Assembly: GCF_044357945.1 (NCBI RefSeq)
Contig: NZ_CP076563.1
Location: 1,674,001 to 1,738,000 of the forward strand
From: QAND01 sp003150225
Lineage (GTDB): Bacteria; Bacillota; Clostridia; Christensenellales; QAND01
Length of the DNA stretch: 64,000 nt
Reading direction: 5' to 3'
Shown one piece after another: positions 8,467-16,855 of this stretch (its first letter is position 1; each line of letters starts with the position of its first letter). The position numbers and the translations under genes were made by a program. A model generated the notes under the pieces. That model worked only from the letters and a program-made list of their open reading frames with translations. It was not told the origin of the DNA and did no database searches.

Positions 8467-9212
8467 TTAAGCTAAAATCACCCGAGAATATCGCTGCGAT
8501 GCAGAGGGCGGGCCGCCTAGCCGGGGAAGTCCGGGAGGCGGTCAAGGCCTATGCCAAAGTGGGGATGACCACCCGGGAATTGGATCTATACGCCCGAAAG
8601 ATCATCAAAAAGGGCGGCGCGGAACCATCCTTTCTTGGGTACAATGGATACCCCGCCAATATCTGCATCAGCGTCAATGAAGAAGTGGTTCATGGGATCC
8701 CGGGGGACCGGGTGCTCATGGACGGCGATCTAGTGAGTATCGACATCGGCACCTACCTGGGAGGATTCCACGGCGACACTGCCGACTCCTTCGTGGTGGG
8801 GAAGGCCAATCCGGAGGCGGAGGATCTTATCGCCGCTACCCGGGAATCCTTCTTTGTAGGCCTGGAGCTGTGCGTCCCGGGCAATAAGATTGGGGATATT
8901 GGCCACGCCATCCAGGAATATGTGGAGGACCACGGCTATTCGGTGGTTCGGGCCCTGACGGGCCACGGCATCGGTCGGAAGCTCCACGAGGATCCCGCGG
9001 TGCCCAACTACGGCCGGAAGCACACCGGCGACGTGCTGCGGCCCGGCATGACCATTGCCATTGAGCCCATGGTCAACGCTGGAACCCACCGGGTTTATGT
9101 ACTGGATAATGATTGGACAATTGTATCGGCCGACGGACGATTGTCCGCTCATTATGAGCATACCGTGGCCATCACAGAGGGCGCGCCGCTCATCTTGACC
9201 AAGTGCGATTAG
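8463..9212 (+). CDS. map: Methionine aminopeptidase, type I
   Basis: 249 residues. The pita-bread metal ligands are in place: SIDIGTYLGGFHGDTADSF supplies two Asp, GHGIGRKLHEDP a His, IEPMV a Glu and a final Glu lies in EHTVAITEG. It removes the initiator methionine from nascent proteins. Translation appears coupled to adk through an ATGA overlap. Confidence 0.97.
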   Translation: MIKLKSPENIAAMQRAGRLAGEVREAVKAYAKVGMTTRELDLYARKIIKKGGAEPSFLGYNGYPANICISVNEEVVHGIPGDRVLMDGDLVSIDIGTYLGGFHGDTADSFVVGKANPEAEDLIAATRESFFVGLELCVPGNKIGDIGHAIQEYVEDHGYSVVRALTGHGIGRKLHEDPAVPNYGRKHTGDVLRPGMTIAIEPMVNAGTHRVYVLDNDWTIVSADGRLSAHYEHTVAITEGAPLILTKCD

Positions 9213-9225
9213 GAGGGGCGGAATT

Positions 9226-9528
9226 TTGCAGGCACCGGTGGAAATAGGACGCGTGGTAAAAAGCAAATCGGGGCGAGACAAGGACAGGTTCCTTGTGGTA
9301 TACTCTTATGATGGTGGCAATTATGTCTACCTGGTAGACGGCGCCCTCAGAAAAGTGGCGTCCCCCAAGAAGAAAAAACTCATGCATATTGAGCCTACGG
9401 GTTGCAGGCTTGATAGATTGGTCCAAAAGCTCCGGGACCATGAGACGATCATGGATGCCGAGGTGCGGAAAGCGCTTGCGGCGGCGGGCTTTGGCAAAGA
9501 CACCAAACCGGCGAATAAGGAGGGTTAA
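9226..9528 (+). CDS. KOW-domain RNA-binding protein
   Basis: 100 residues, TTG start after AGGAGGGG. The N-terminal half reads as an L14e/L24-like KOW fold (EIGRVVKSKSGRDKDRFLVV), with a lysine run PKKKKLMHI near residue 47. Proteins of this type sit between map and infA in many Clostridia and are thought to bind RNA or the ribosome; the exact role is not established. The gene ends one base before infA. Confidence 0.85.
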   Translation: MQAPVEIGRVVKSKSGRDKDRFLVVYSYDGGNYVYLVDGALRKVASPKKKKLMHIEPTGCRLDRLVQKLRDHETIMDAEVRKALAAAGFGKDTKPANKEG

Positions 9529-9529
9529 C

Positions 9530-9757
9530 TTGTCAAAACAAGATGTCATCGAAGTCGAAGGTAAGGTTACGGATGCGTTTCCAAACTGTATGTTTGAAGT
9601 GGAGCTGCCCAACGGCCACAAGGTGTTGGCGCATGTTTCGGGAAAACTCAGAATGAACTATATCCGTATTTTGCCGGGCGACAAGGTAACCATCGAGCTT
9701 TCGCCTTATGACTTGACTCGCGGGCGCATTACCTGGCGGGGCAAGGGCAGAGGCTGA
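9530..9757 (+). CDS. infA: Translation initiation factor IF-1
   Basis: 75 residues with a TTG start after AAGGAGGG (SKQDVIEVEGKVTDAFPN). It is an OB-fold protein with the IF-1 signature HVSGKLRMNYIRILPGDKV. It occupies the A site during initiation. Longer upstream starts would overlap the KOW gene and are rejected. Confidence 0.96.
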   Translation: MSKQDVIEVEGKVTDAFPNCMFEVELPNGHKVLAHVSGKLRMNYIRILPGDKVTIELSPYDLTRGRITWRGKGRG

Positions 9758-9778
9758 TACGTTAGGAGGAGAAATACC

Positions 9779-9892
9779 ATGAAAGTCAGACCTTCGGTTA
9801 AACCGATGTGTGAGAAGTGCAAGATCATCCGCCGCCATGGCAAGGTGATGGTCATCTGTTCCAACCCCAAGCACAAGCAGAAGCAAGGCTAA
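9779..9892 (+). CDS. rpmJ: 50S ribosomal protein L36
   Basis: 37 residues, a gene too small for most ORF filters. MKVRPSVKPMCEKCK is followed by VMVICSNPKHKQKQG. The zinc ligands C11, C14, C27 and H32 of the C+ form are all present. A TTAGGAGG site lies upstream. It is followed by a 104-base gap before rpsM. Confidence 0.96.
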   Translation: MKVRPSVKPMCEKCKIIRRHGKVMVICSNPKHKQKQG

Positions 9893-9996
9893 AGAATACG
9901 TCGTGGGGAGCGGCTGTAAAGGCCCCACTTGGTGGGTCCTTCCCCATGCCTTACATAGATCTTTTCGCCAATATATCAGGAGGTGTTCATTAACCA
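9893..9996 (+). other. Spacer between rpmJ and rpsM with imperfect hairpin
   Basis: This is the longest gap inside the ribosomal protein cluster. It contains an imperfect stem between 9904-9911 (tggggagc) and 9935-9944 (cttccccat region), then AT-rich sequence before the AGGAGG of rpsM. It may be a processing or regulatory site at the spc/alpha boundary. I see no convincing promoter in it. Confidence 0.35.
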
Positions 9997-10365
9997 ATGG
10001 CACGTATCGCAGGAATTGACCTGCCTAGGGAAAAGCGAGTCGAAATTGGGCTCACCTATATCTATGGCATTGGCCGTGCAACTGCCAATACCATTTTGGC
10101 TGCCACCGGCGTGAACCCCGATACCCGGGTTCGCGATCTCACCGAGGATGAGGTGGGCAAGCTTCGTGATTACATCGATAAAAACTTGAACGTGGAGGGC
10201 GACCTTCGCCGTGAGGTTCAGCTGAACATCAAACGCCTCATCGAGATCGGATGCTATCGAGGCGTCCGGCATCGCCGTGGTCTGCCGGTACGCGGTCAGA
10301 GCACCAAACAGAACGCCCGTACCCGCAAAGGTCCCAAGAAGACCGTCAGCGGCAGGAAGAAATAA
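9997..10365 (+). CDS. rpsM: 30S ribosomal protein S13
   Basis: 122 residues beginning MARIAGIDLPREKRVEIGLTY. The C-terminal basic tail has the signature CYRGVRHRRGLPVRGQ. S13 contacts tRNA and the large subunit from the head of the 30S particle. It is the first gene of the alpha segment. Confidence 0.97.
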   Translation: MARIAGIDLPREKRVEIGLTYIYGIGRATANTILAATGVNPDTRVRDLTEDEVGKLRDYIDKNLNVEGDLRREVQLNIKRLIEIGCYRGVRHRRGLPVRGQSTKQNARTRKGPKKTVSGRKK

Positions 10366-10379
10366 GGAGGGAATGATCC

Positions 10380-10781
10380 ATGGCTGCACCCAAAGCAAAA
10401 CGGCGCACCACCAGAAAGCGTCGTGACCGTAAGAATATTGAGAAGGGACAGGTTCATATCCATTCCTCCTTCAACAACACCATCGTGACCATGACCGATA
10501 CCTCCGGCAATGCCATCTCTTGGGCCAGCGCCGGCGGCATGGGCTTCAGAGGTTCCCGGAAGAGCACGCCTTTCGCTGCTCAGGTAGCGGCTGAGACCGC
10601 CGCCAAGGCCGCCAAGGAGCATGGTCTGAAATCGGTTGAGGTCTATGTAAGAGGCGTAGGCGCCAGCCGGGAAGCCGCGATTCGCGCTCTGCAGGCCGCG
10701 GGCCTGGAGGTTACCATGATCAAGGACGTAACCCCCATCCCCCACAACGGCTGCCGTCCGCCGAAGCGCCGTCGAGTATAA
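10380..10781 (+). CDS. rpsK: 30S ribosomal protein S11
   Basis: 133 residues. The S11 core HIHSSFNNTIVTMTDTSGN and the C-terminal TPIPHNGCRPPKRRRV are present. S11 forms the platform side of the mRNA exit channel. Spacing to its neighbours is 14-15 bases with clear GGAGG sites. Confidence 0.97.
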   Translation: MAAPKAKRRTTRKRRDRKNIEKGQVHIHSSFNNTIVTMTDTSGNAISWASAGGMGFRGSRKSTPFAAQVAAETAAKAAKEHGLKSVEVYVRGVGASREAAIRALQAAGLEVTMIKDVTPIPHNGCRPPKRRRV

Positions 10782-10796
10782 GGAGGAATCCATCCA

Positions 10797-11420
10797 ATGG
10801 CTAGATATACCGATTCGGTCTGCCGGCTTTGCCGCCGGGAAGGCCAGAAACTGTTTTTGAAAGGAGACCGGTGCTACGGCCCCAAATGCTCCGTGGCCAA
10901 GCGTCCCACCCCTCCCGGCCAGCATGGTCAGAGCCGGAAGAAAGTGAGCCAGTACGGCATTCAGTTGCGTGAAAAGCAGAAGACCCGCCGTGCCTATGGC
11001 GTGCTGGAGAGCCAGTTTGCCAGCTATTTTGAGAAGGCCGTTACCATGAAGGGCATCACCGGTGAGAACCTTCTGTCCCTTCTGGAGCGCCGTCTGGATA
11101 ATGTGGTGTACCGCCTGGGCTTCGGCGAATCCCGCGCCCATGCTCGCCAGATGATCAACCACGGCCATATCACCGTGAACGGCAAGAAGGTGGATATCCC
11201 CTCCTATATTGTCAACACCGGCGACGTGATCTCCGTGAAGGAGCGCACCGCCAAGAGCGAGTACTTCAAATCCATCCGGGAAGAGGGCGTCCGCAACCTT
11301 CCTAAATGGCTTACCTTGGATGCCGAGAACCTCAAGGGAAGCGTCATTGCCCTGCCGCAGCGGGATGACATCGACCTGACCATTGAGGAGCATCAGATTG
11401 TAGAGTTGTATTCTAGGTAA
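10797..11420 (+). CDS. rpsD: 30S ribosomal protein S4
   Basis: 207 residues. Four N-terminal cysteines (C9, C12, C26, C31 in CRLC and CYGPKC) make a zinc knuckle. The S4 RNA-binding domain (LERRLDNVVYRLGF) follows from about residue 95. S4 nucleates 30S assembly. A 37-base gap separates it from rpoA. Confidence 0.97.
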   Translation: MARYTDSVCRLCRREGQKLFLKGDRCYGPKCSVAKRPTPPGQHGQSRKKVSQYGIQLREKQKTRRAYGVLESQFASYFEKAVTMKGITGENLLSLLERRLDNVVYRLGFGESRAHARQMINHGHITVNGKKVDIPSYIVNTGDVISVKERTAKSEYFKSIREEGVRNLPKWLTLDAENLKGSVIALPQRDDIDLTIEEHQIVELYSR

Positions 11421-11457
11421 TAATGGATAGAAGATACCTTTGGAAGGAGGGACCCCG

Positions 11458-12399
11458 TTGATCGAAATCGAAAAGCCCAACATTGAGTGCGTGGACATAT
11501 CCGATGGATACGGTAAATTTGTAGTAGAGCCTTTGGAACGGGGATTCGGAACAACTCTTGGGAACGCCATGCGGCGGGTGCTGCTAAACAGCCTGCCCGG
11601 CGTGGCCGTGACCAGCATCAAGATAGAAGGCGTATTGCATGAGTTCGCCACCATTCCCGGGGTAAAGGAGGATGTGACCGATATTGTCCTGAACCTCAAA
11701 GGGCTATATGCGGTGTTGCATACCGATCTGCCCAAGGTGGTGCGCATCAACGCCCAGGGCCCCTGTGAGGTAACCGCGGCCGACATCATCGGTGACAGCG
11801 AGGTGGAGATCGTCAATCCCGATCTGCACATCGCCACCCTGAATGGCGACGCAGCTCTGGAGATGGAGATCACCCTGGAAAAGGGGCGGGGCTATGTGTT
11901 CTCCGATAAGAACAAGAAGCCCGGAACCCCCATCGGTGTGATCCCCATGGATTCCATCTTTACGCCCATCAAAAAAGTCAACTTCACGGTGGAAAACACC
12001 CGTGTGGGCCAGGTGACCGATTACGATAAGCTGACCCTTGAGGTGTGGACCAACGGCACCATCAAGCCCGACGAAGCCGTTTCTTTGGGCGCCAAGATCA
12101 TCAGCGAACATCTGATGCTCTTCATTGGCCTGGCGGACAGCGTCTCCGGCGTGGAGATCATGGTGCAAAAAGAGGATGACAAAAACGACGGCATCCTGGA
12201 GAAGAGCATCGACGACCTGGATCTCTCGGTCCGCAGCTATAACTGCCTCAAGCGGGCCGGCATCAACACGGTGGAAGAGCTCACCAAGATGACGGAAGAA
12301 GACATGATGAAAGTGCGCAACCTGGGAAGAAAGTCCCTCGAGGAAGTTCAGCAGAAGCTGGCAGAGGTTGGCCTGTCCCTGCGTACCACTGATGAATAA
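11458..12399 (+). CDS. rpoA: RNA polymerase alpha subunit
   Basis: 313 residues started at TTG 11458, giving the canonical (M)IEIEKPNIE; the GGAAGGAGGG site lies 6-16 bases upstream, which excludes the in-frame TTG at 11440. N-terminal dimerisation domain (VEPLERGFGTTLGNAMRRVLL) and C-terminal DNA/activator-binding domain (LGRKSLEEVQQKLAEVGLSL) are both complete. Confidence 0.97.
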   Translation: MIEIEKPNIECVDISDGYGKFVVEPLERGFGTTLGNAMRRVLLNSLPGVAVTSIKIEGVLHEFATIPGVKEDVTDIVLNLKGLYAVLHTDLPKVVRINAQGPCEVTAADIIGDSEVEIVNPDLHIATLNGDAALEMEITLEKGRGYVFSDKNKKPGTPIGVIPMDSIFTPIKKVNFTVENTRVGQVTDYDKLTLEVWTNGTIKPDEAVSLGAKIISEHLMLFIGLADSVSGVEIMVQKEDDKNDGILEKSIDDLDLSVRSYNCLKRAGINTVEELTKMTEEDMMKVRNLGRKSLEEVQQKLAEVGLSLRTTDE

Positions 12400-12416
12400 A
12401 GAGGAGGATTGCTACA

Positions 12417-12899
12417 ATGGCATACCGCAAACTCGGCAGGCCTTCTGATCAGAGAAAAGCGATACTTCGGACGCTGACCACCGCCCTTATTTGGAACGGC
12501 CGCATTGAGACCACCGAGACCAGGGCCAAGGAGGTTCGTTCCATCGCGGAGAAGCTGATCACCCTGGCTGTGAGGGAATATGACAACACGGTGACCGTGA
12601 CCAAAAACGGCACCACCTATACCAACGACGCGCCCAGCAAGCTGGCCGCCCGCCGCGCCATGATGGCTTACCTTTACGATGTGAAGGAGCCCAAGGGCGC
12701 CAAGGAGAGCAAAAGCGATTATAAGGCGCGCACCAAGGATGTGAACCATCCTGTGGTGGAGAAGCTGATGCGGGATTATGGTCCCAAATACGCCAAGCGG
12801 GCTCAGGATCTGGGCCAGGGCGGCGGCTATACCCGGATCATCAAGACCGGCGCTCGCCGGGGCGATGCCGCTCCCATGGCGATCCTGGAGCTTCTATAA
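12417..12899 (+). CDS. rplQ: 50S ribosomal protein L17, expanded form
   Basis: 160 residues against about 113-127 for most bacterial L17. The N-terminal AYRKLGRPSDQRKA and the C-terminal GGYTRIIKTGARRGDAAPM are standard. The extra 35-40 residues lie in the middle (about 60-110), including NTVTVTKNGTTYTNDAPSK and a Lys-rich stretch. L17 lies near the tunnel exit. It is the last gene of the cluster before a strong terminator. Confidence 0.96.
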   Translation: MAYRKLGRPSDQRKAILRTLTTALIWNGRIETTETRAKEVRSIAEKLITLAVREYDNTVTVTKNGTTYTNDAPSKLAARRAMMAYLYDVKEPKGAKESKSDYKARTKDVNHPVVEKLMRDYGPKYAKRAQDLGQGGGYTRIIKTGARRGDAAPMAILELL

Positions 12900-12915
12900 C
12901 AGTCGGTGACGGGAT

Positions 12916-12946
12916 AAAAGGGGAGGCGCAATGCCTTCCCTTTTCT
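12916..12946 (+). terminator. Rho-independent terminator after rplQ
   Basis: A 12-base-pair stem (AAAAGGGGAGGC with GCCTTCCCTTTT, one G-T pair) and a 5-base loop, ending in TTTTCT. It closes the ribosomal protein operon before the ECF transporter genes. Confidence 0.9.
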
Positions 12947-12974
12947 GTATTTCTATGGTTTGCGAGGATATGAG

Positions 12975-13805
12975 ATGGAGAATCCAGCGATTCAGCTAAC
13001 CGGGGTTACCTACGCCTATGAGGACGGCGCTCCAGCGGTAAACCAGGTAAGCCTTGAGATCACAAAAGGCGAATATCTGGCGGTGGTGGGTAAAAACGGC
13101 AGTGGGAAGTCCACCCTGGCCAAGCTCATCAACGGGCTCCTCCTGCCGGACGAGGGGGAGGTCCGCGTCTTTGGCCTGTCCACCCGGGAGGAGGGCAGGA
13201 TGCGGGATATCCGCCGCCAGGTGGGTATGGTGTTTCAAAATCCCGATAACCAGATTGTGGCCAGCATCGTGGAGGAGGATGTAGCCTTTGGGCCGGAGAA
13301 TCTGGGCACCGCGCCGGCGGAAATCCGTCAGCGGGTCCAGGAGGCCCTTCGCGCAGTAGGCATGTGGGAATACCGCCGCCGGGCTCCCCACATGTTGTCG
13401 GGCGGTCAGAAGCAGCGGGTGGCCATTGCAGGGATTTTGGCCATGGAGCCGGCCATCATCGTATTCGATGAATCCACCTCCATGCTGGATCCCAAAGGCC
13501 GGGAGGACATCACCGCCATCATGGAGATGCTGAACCGGGAGCGCGGTATTACGGTGATCCACATCACTCACTCCATGGAGGAGGCCATGATGGCCGATCG
13601 GGTGCTGGTGATGGAATCGGGAAAAAATCTGATGCTGATGAAGCCGGAAGAGATCTTTTTGCAGCCGGTGGAGGTTCTGGTGGGCCTGGGCCTGGAGCTG
13701 CCCTTTGCCATGGATCTTTCCGCCCGGCTGCAGAGGGAAGGGCTGGACGTGCCCATGGGCATGGATTTGGATGGGTTGGTGGATGCCATATGCCGATTGA
13801 AGTAG
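12975..13805 (+). CDS. ecfA1: ECF transporter ATPase A1 (CbiO-like)
   Basis: 276 residues from the ATG at 12975; a TTG five codons upstream is in frame but has no ribosome binding site. Walker A GKNGSGKST lies near residue 40, the signature LSGGQKQRVAIAG near 137-149 and Walker B IIVFDEST next. It energises vitamin uptake together with EcfA2 and EcfT. No substrate-binding S protein is encoded nearby, as usual for the shared group II module placed behind rplQ. Confidence 0.95.
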   Translation: MENPAIQLTGVTYAYEDGAPAVNQVSLEITKGEYLAVVGKNGSGKSTLAKLINGLLLPDEGEVRVFGLSTREEGRMRDIRRQVGMVFQNPDNQIVASIVEEDVAFGPENLGTAPAEIRQRVQEALRAVGMWEYRRRAPHMLSGGQKQRVAIAGILAMEPAIIVFDESTSMLDPKGREDITAIMEMLNRERGITVIHITHSMEEAMMADRVLVMESGKNLMLMKPEEIFLQPVEVLVGLGLELPFAMDLSARLQREGLDVPMGMDLDGLVDAICRLK

Positions 13806-14653
13806 CACATTTAAGCCATATCTACGGAAAGGGCACTCCCTTTGCGGTGGAGGCCGTAAAGGACGTATCCTTTACCCTTCAGGACGGGGAGTTCCTGGGG
13901 ATCATTGGCCATACCGGCAGCGGGAAATCCACCCTAGCCCAGTATTTGAACGGATTGACCCTGGCCTCGGAGGGAACGGTGACGGTGGACGGCATGGTGC
14001 TGGATCAAAACCATGACCGAAAGGCTGTCCGCACCAAGGTAGGAATGGTATTCCAGTACCCCGAATACCAGCTTTTTGAGGAAACCGTCCGTAAGGACGT
14101 CTGCTTTGGCCCCCGCAATATGGGGTTCTCGGAGGAGGAGCAGGAGCGCCGGGCGGAACACGCCCTCTCCATGATGGGGCTGTCCATGGAGGAAATCGGG
14201 GATCAGTCTCCCTTTGCCCTGTCGGGCGGACAGAAGCGCCGTGTGGCCATCGCAGGGATTCTGGCCATGGAACCTCGATACCTGGTGCTGGATGAGCCAA
14301 CTGCCGGCCTGGACCCCTTGGCCAAGGCCGCCATGCTGGACCTGATTCGCCGGCTCCACCGGGAGAGCGGCATTACGGTGGCCATGATCTCCCATAACAT
14401 GGAGGACGTAGCCCTGTGTGCGGACCGCATTCTGGTGATGGACCGGGGGAGGGCCGCCATGCTGGGGGAGCCCGAGGAGGTCTTCTCCAGAGGGGAAGAG
14501 CTTCGGGCCATGGGACTGGATGTTCCCATGGGCTACCGGCTGGTGGAGGCCCTTTATGAGCGGGGGCTTCGGGTGCCCTATGCCCGGAGCAGAGAGCAGC
14601 TGGCCGGAAATATCGTCGCTGCTCTGAAGGGAGGAAACGGCCATGTTGGGTGA
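13790..14653 (+). CDS. ecfA2: ECF transporter ATPase A2
   Basis: 287 residues, overlapping ecfA1 by 16 bases. Walker A GHTGSGKST, signature LSGGQKRRVAIAG and Walker B YLVLDEPTAGLDP are intact. The C-terminal extension (GLDVPMGYRLVEALYERG) is typical of the EcfA dimer interface. It forms the ATPase heterodimer with EcfA1 on the cytoplasmic side of EcfT. Confidence 0.95.
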   Translation: MPIEVAHLSHIYGKGTPFAVEAVKDVSFTLQDGEFLGIIGHTGSGKSTLAQYLNGLTLASEGTVTVDGMVLDQNHDRKAVRTKVGMVFQYPEYQLFEETVRKDVCFGPRNMGFSEEEQERRAEHALSMMGLSMEEIGDQSPFALSGGQKRRVAIAGILAMEPRYLVLDEPTAGLDPLAKAAMLDLIRRLHRESGITVAMISHNMEDVALCADRILVMDRGRAAMLGEPEEVFSRGEELRAMGLDVPMGYRLVEALYERGLRVPYARSREQLAGNIVAALKGGNGHVG

Positions 14654-15440
14654 TATTACCCTGGGGCAATATTACCCCAGCCAAAGTCCCATTCACCGTT
14701 TGGACCCTCGGGGCAAGTTGGGGGCTACCGCCCTGTTTATGACCCTGATCTTTCTGGCCCATGGAATCGCCGGCTACGGAATCATCACCGGGCTGCTGAT
14801 TCTGGGGATCATCCTTGCTAGGCTGCCTCTCCGGGTGATCCTCCGGGGGCTGAAGCCCATTCTGTTCATCGTGGCCTTCACCTTTTTGCTGAACATCCTG
14901 TTCACCCAGAGCGGGGAGGTGCTGGTTACCCTTTGGTTTATCCGGATTACCCAGGGAGGACTCATCAGCGCCGTGCGTCTGGCGGTTCGGCTGATCCTTT
15001 TGGTGGTGGGAACCTCTCTCCTTACCCTGACCACCACCCCCATCGAGCTAACCGACGGCCTGGAGCGGGTTTTAAAGCCCCTTAACTGGGTGCGGTTTCC
15101 GGTTCACGAGATGAGCATGATGATGACCATCGCTTTGCGGTTCATCCCCACCTTGGCTGAAGAAGCGGACCGGATTATGAAGGCCCAGGCCGCCCGAGGA
15201 GCCGATTTTGATACCGGCGGCATCCTCCAGCGGGCCAAGGGGCTGATCCCTCTTTTGGTGCCTCTGTTTGTAGGCGCCTTCCGCCGGGCGGATGACCTAG
15301 CCACCGCCATGGAGGCCCGCTGTTACGCTGGCAAGGAGGGCCGAACCAGCATGAAGGAATACCATCTGAAATTGCCGGACTACCTGTTGTTGCTGCTGTT
15401 ATCGGCCATCATCGCAGCGGTCTGCATTTGGGGGCTGTAG
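14643..15440 (+). CDS. ecfT: ECF transporter transmembrane subunit
   Basis: 265 residues with about five membrane segments. It begins LGQYYPSQSPIHRLDPRGKL, the usual EcfT start. The two cytoplasmic coupling helices carry the A-R-G type motifs QAARGAD and MEARCY that contact the ATPases. It overlaps ecfA2 by 11 bases and is followed at once by truA. Confidence 0.95.
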   Translation: MLGDITLGQYYPSQSPIHRLDPRGKLGATALFMTLIFLAHGIAGYGIITGLLILGIILARLPLRVILRGLKPILFIVAFTFLLNILFTQSGEVLVTLWFIRITQGGLISAVRLAVRLILLVVGTSLLTLTTTPIELTDGLERVLKPLNWVRFPVHEMSMMMTIALRFIPTLAEEADRIMKAQAARGADFDTGGILQRAKGLIPLLVPLFVGAFRRADDLATAMEARCYAGKEGRTSMKEYHLKLPDYLLLLLLSAIIAAVCIWGL

Positions 15441-15441
15441 C

Positions 15442-16212
15442 ATGCGGTACCGGGGAATCTGTGAATACGACGGTACGGAGTACGGTGGCTGGCAGCGGCA
15501 GAAGAACGCGCCCACGGTACAGGAGGAGATTGAGAAGGCCCTTACGGAGCTGCTGGGAAGCCCTATCGCCATCCATGGAGCCGGCCGCACCGATGCCGGG
15601 GTTCATGCCAGAGGCCAGGTGTTCCACTTTGACGGGGAGACCCGCATCCCCCCTGAAAAGCTGGCCTATGCCGTAAACTATCTTCTGCCCAAGGACATTC
15701 GGCTGAAGAAGACCGAGGAGGCGCCGCCGACGTTCCATGCCCGGTTTGACGCCAAAGCCAAATGGTACCGGTATCAGATTTACAACCATCCCTTTGCCAG
15801 CCCGCTGCGGGGACGGTATAGCTGGTATGTGCCTTTTGCGCCTCTAGACGTATCCCTTATGGAGCGGGCGGTGGCGCCCATCCGCGGGACCCATGACTTC
15901 GCTGCCTTTGCCGCTTCGGGCAGCCATGTGGAGGAGACCACCCGCACCATCCATCATGCTGCTGTTAGTATGGTGGACGGACTCATCACCTTGGACGTGG
16001 TGGGCAGCGGGTTTCTCTATAACATGGTGCGGATCATCGCTGGAACCCTGGTGGATATGGGACGGGGCAAGCTAGGGGAGGATACCTTTTCGGTGATGCT
16101 GGAGAGTTTGGATCGGAAGCGTGGTGGCATGACGGCCCCTCCCGGCGGCCTTTGTATGATGCGCGTCTTTTATACGGATCCGCCAGAGGAGCTCCCCCAG
16201 GAAGTGGAATAG
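15442..16212 (+). CDS. truA: tRNA pseudouridine(38-40) synthase
   Basis: 256 residues. The catalytic Asp sits in AGRTDAGVHA near residue 52. EYDGTEYGGWQRQ at the N-terminus and GSGFLYNMVRIIAGTL in the C-half are TruA signatures. It converts uridines 38-40 in the anticodon arm. It starts one base after the ecfT stop, so the two are cotranscribed. Confidence 0.96.
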   Translation: MRYRGICEYDGTEYGGWQRQKNAPTVQEEIEKALTELLGSPIAIHGAGRTDAGVHARGQVFHFDGETRIPPEKLAYAVNYLLPKDIRLKKTEEAPPTFHARFDAKAKWYRYQIYNHPFASPLRGRYSWYVPFAPLDVSLMERAVAPIRGTHDFAAFAASGSHVEETTRTIHHAAVSMVDGLITLDVVGSGFLYNMVRIIAGTLVDMGRGKLGEDTFSVMLESLDRKRGGMTAPPGGLCMMRVFYTDPPEELPQEVE

Positions 16213-16265
16213 CTGGAAAACCGCCTAAAATCCCCGGAAATGCCCAGAAAAGCGGAGATCAGCCC

Positions 16266-16293
16266 TTGACAGATGGCCCTAGGGTTATATAAA
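16266..16293 (+). promoter_or_regulatory. Sigma-A promoter of rplM-rpsI
   Basis: TTGACA at 16266-16271, a 16-base spacer and TATAAA at 16288-16293. It lies in the truA-rplM gap and would start transcription about 110 bases before rplM, upstream of the L13-type leader. Confidence 0.8.
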
Positions 16294-16300
16294 ATATACA

Positions 16301-16397
16301 AGCGCCTTTGCACCATTAGCCCCGGAGCAGAGACCGCATCTAAAAATAATAGCGAATGCGAAGTGCCAGGGACCTGCTCATCCAGGGCGTTTCGCCG
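16301..16397 (+). promoter_or_regulatory. Probable L13 ribosomal leader RNA
   Basis: The 5' UTR of rplM contains CCTTTGCACC, TAGCCCC, AGAGACCGCAT and, after an A-rich loop, ATGCGAAGTGCCAGGG. CGCAT pairs with ATGCG, and GGCG-TTT-CGCC forms a last hairpin just before the ribosome binding site. This order of conserved blocks fits the autoregulatory L13 leader of Bacillota, in which excess L13 is thought to repress its own operon. I identify it by resemblance only. Confidence 0.65.
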
Positions 16398-16412
16398 GGA
16401 GGAATTCATTCC

Positions 16413-16841
16413 ATGAAGACATATATGGCCAAGGCTGAGGGCCTTGAACGCAAATGGTATGTCATCGATGCCGAAGGCAAGACCTTTGGCCGGCTGGCAA
16501 GCCAGGTGGCGGCCATCCTGAAGGGCAAGCATAAGCCCATCTATGCGCCCCATATGGATTGCGGCGATTTCGTCATCGTGACCAATGTGGACAAACTGGT
16601 TTTTACCGGCAATAAGCTGGATCAGAAGAAATACTACCGTCATACCGGCCACCCCGGCGGGCTCAAGGAAGTGGGCTATCGGGATCTCATGGCCAACAAG
16701 CCGGAGTTCGCCTTTACCAAGGCGGTTAAGGGCATGCTGCCCAAGAACTCCCTGGGACGGTCCATGTTGAAGAAGCTGAAGGTGTATGCCGGCCCCGAGC
16801 ACAAGCACGAGGCCCAGCAGCCCCAGAAGCTGGATATTTAA
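16413..16841 (+). CDS. rplM: 50S ribosomal protein L13
   Basis: 142 residues from the ATG at 16413 (MKTYMAKAEGLERKWYVIDAEGK), which follows GGGAGGAA; an earlier in-frame start would translate the leader RNA. The signature GMLPKNSLGRSMLKKLKVYAG lies near the C-terminus. L13 is an early assembly protein. Confidence 0.97.
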   Translation: MKTYMAKAEGLERKWYVIDAEGKTFGRLASQVAAILKGKHKPIYAPHMDCGDFVIVTNVDKLVFTGNKLDQKKYYRHTGHPGGLKEVGYRDLMANKPEFAFTKAVKGMLPKNSLGRSMLKKLKVYAGPEHKHEAQQPQKLDI

Positions 16842-16855
16842 GGAGGCGCGCGACA

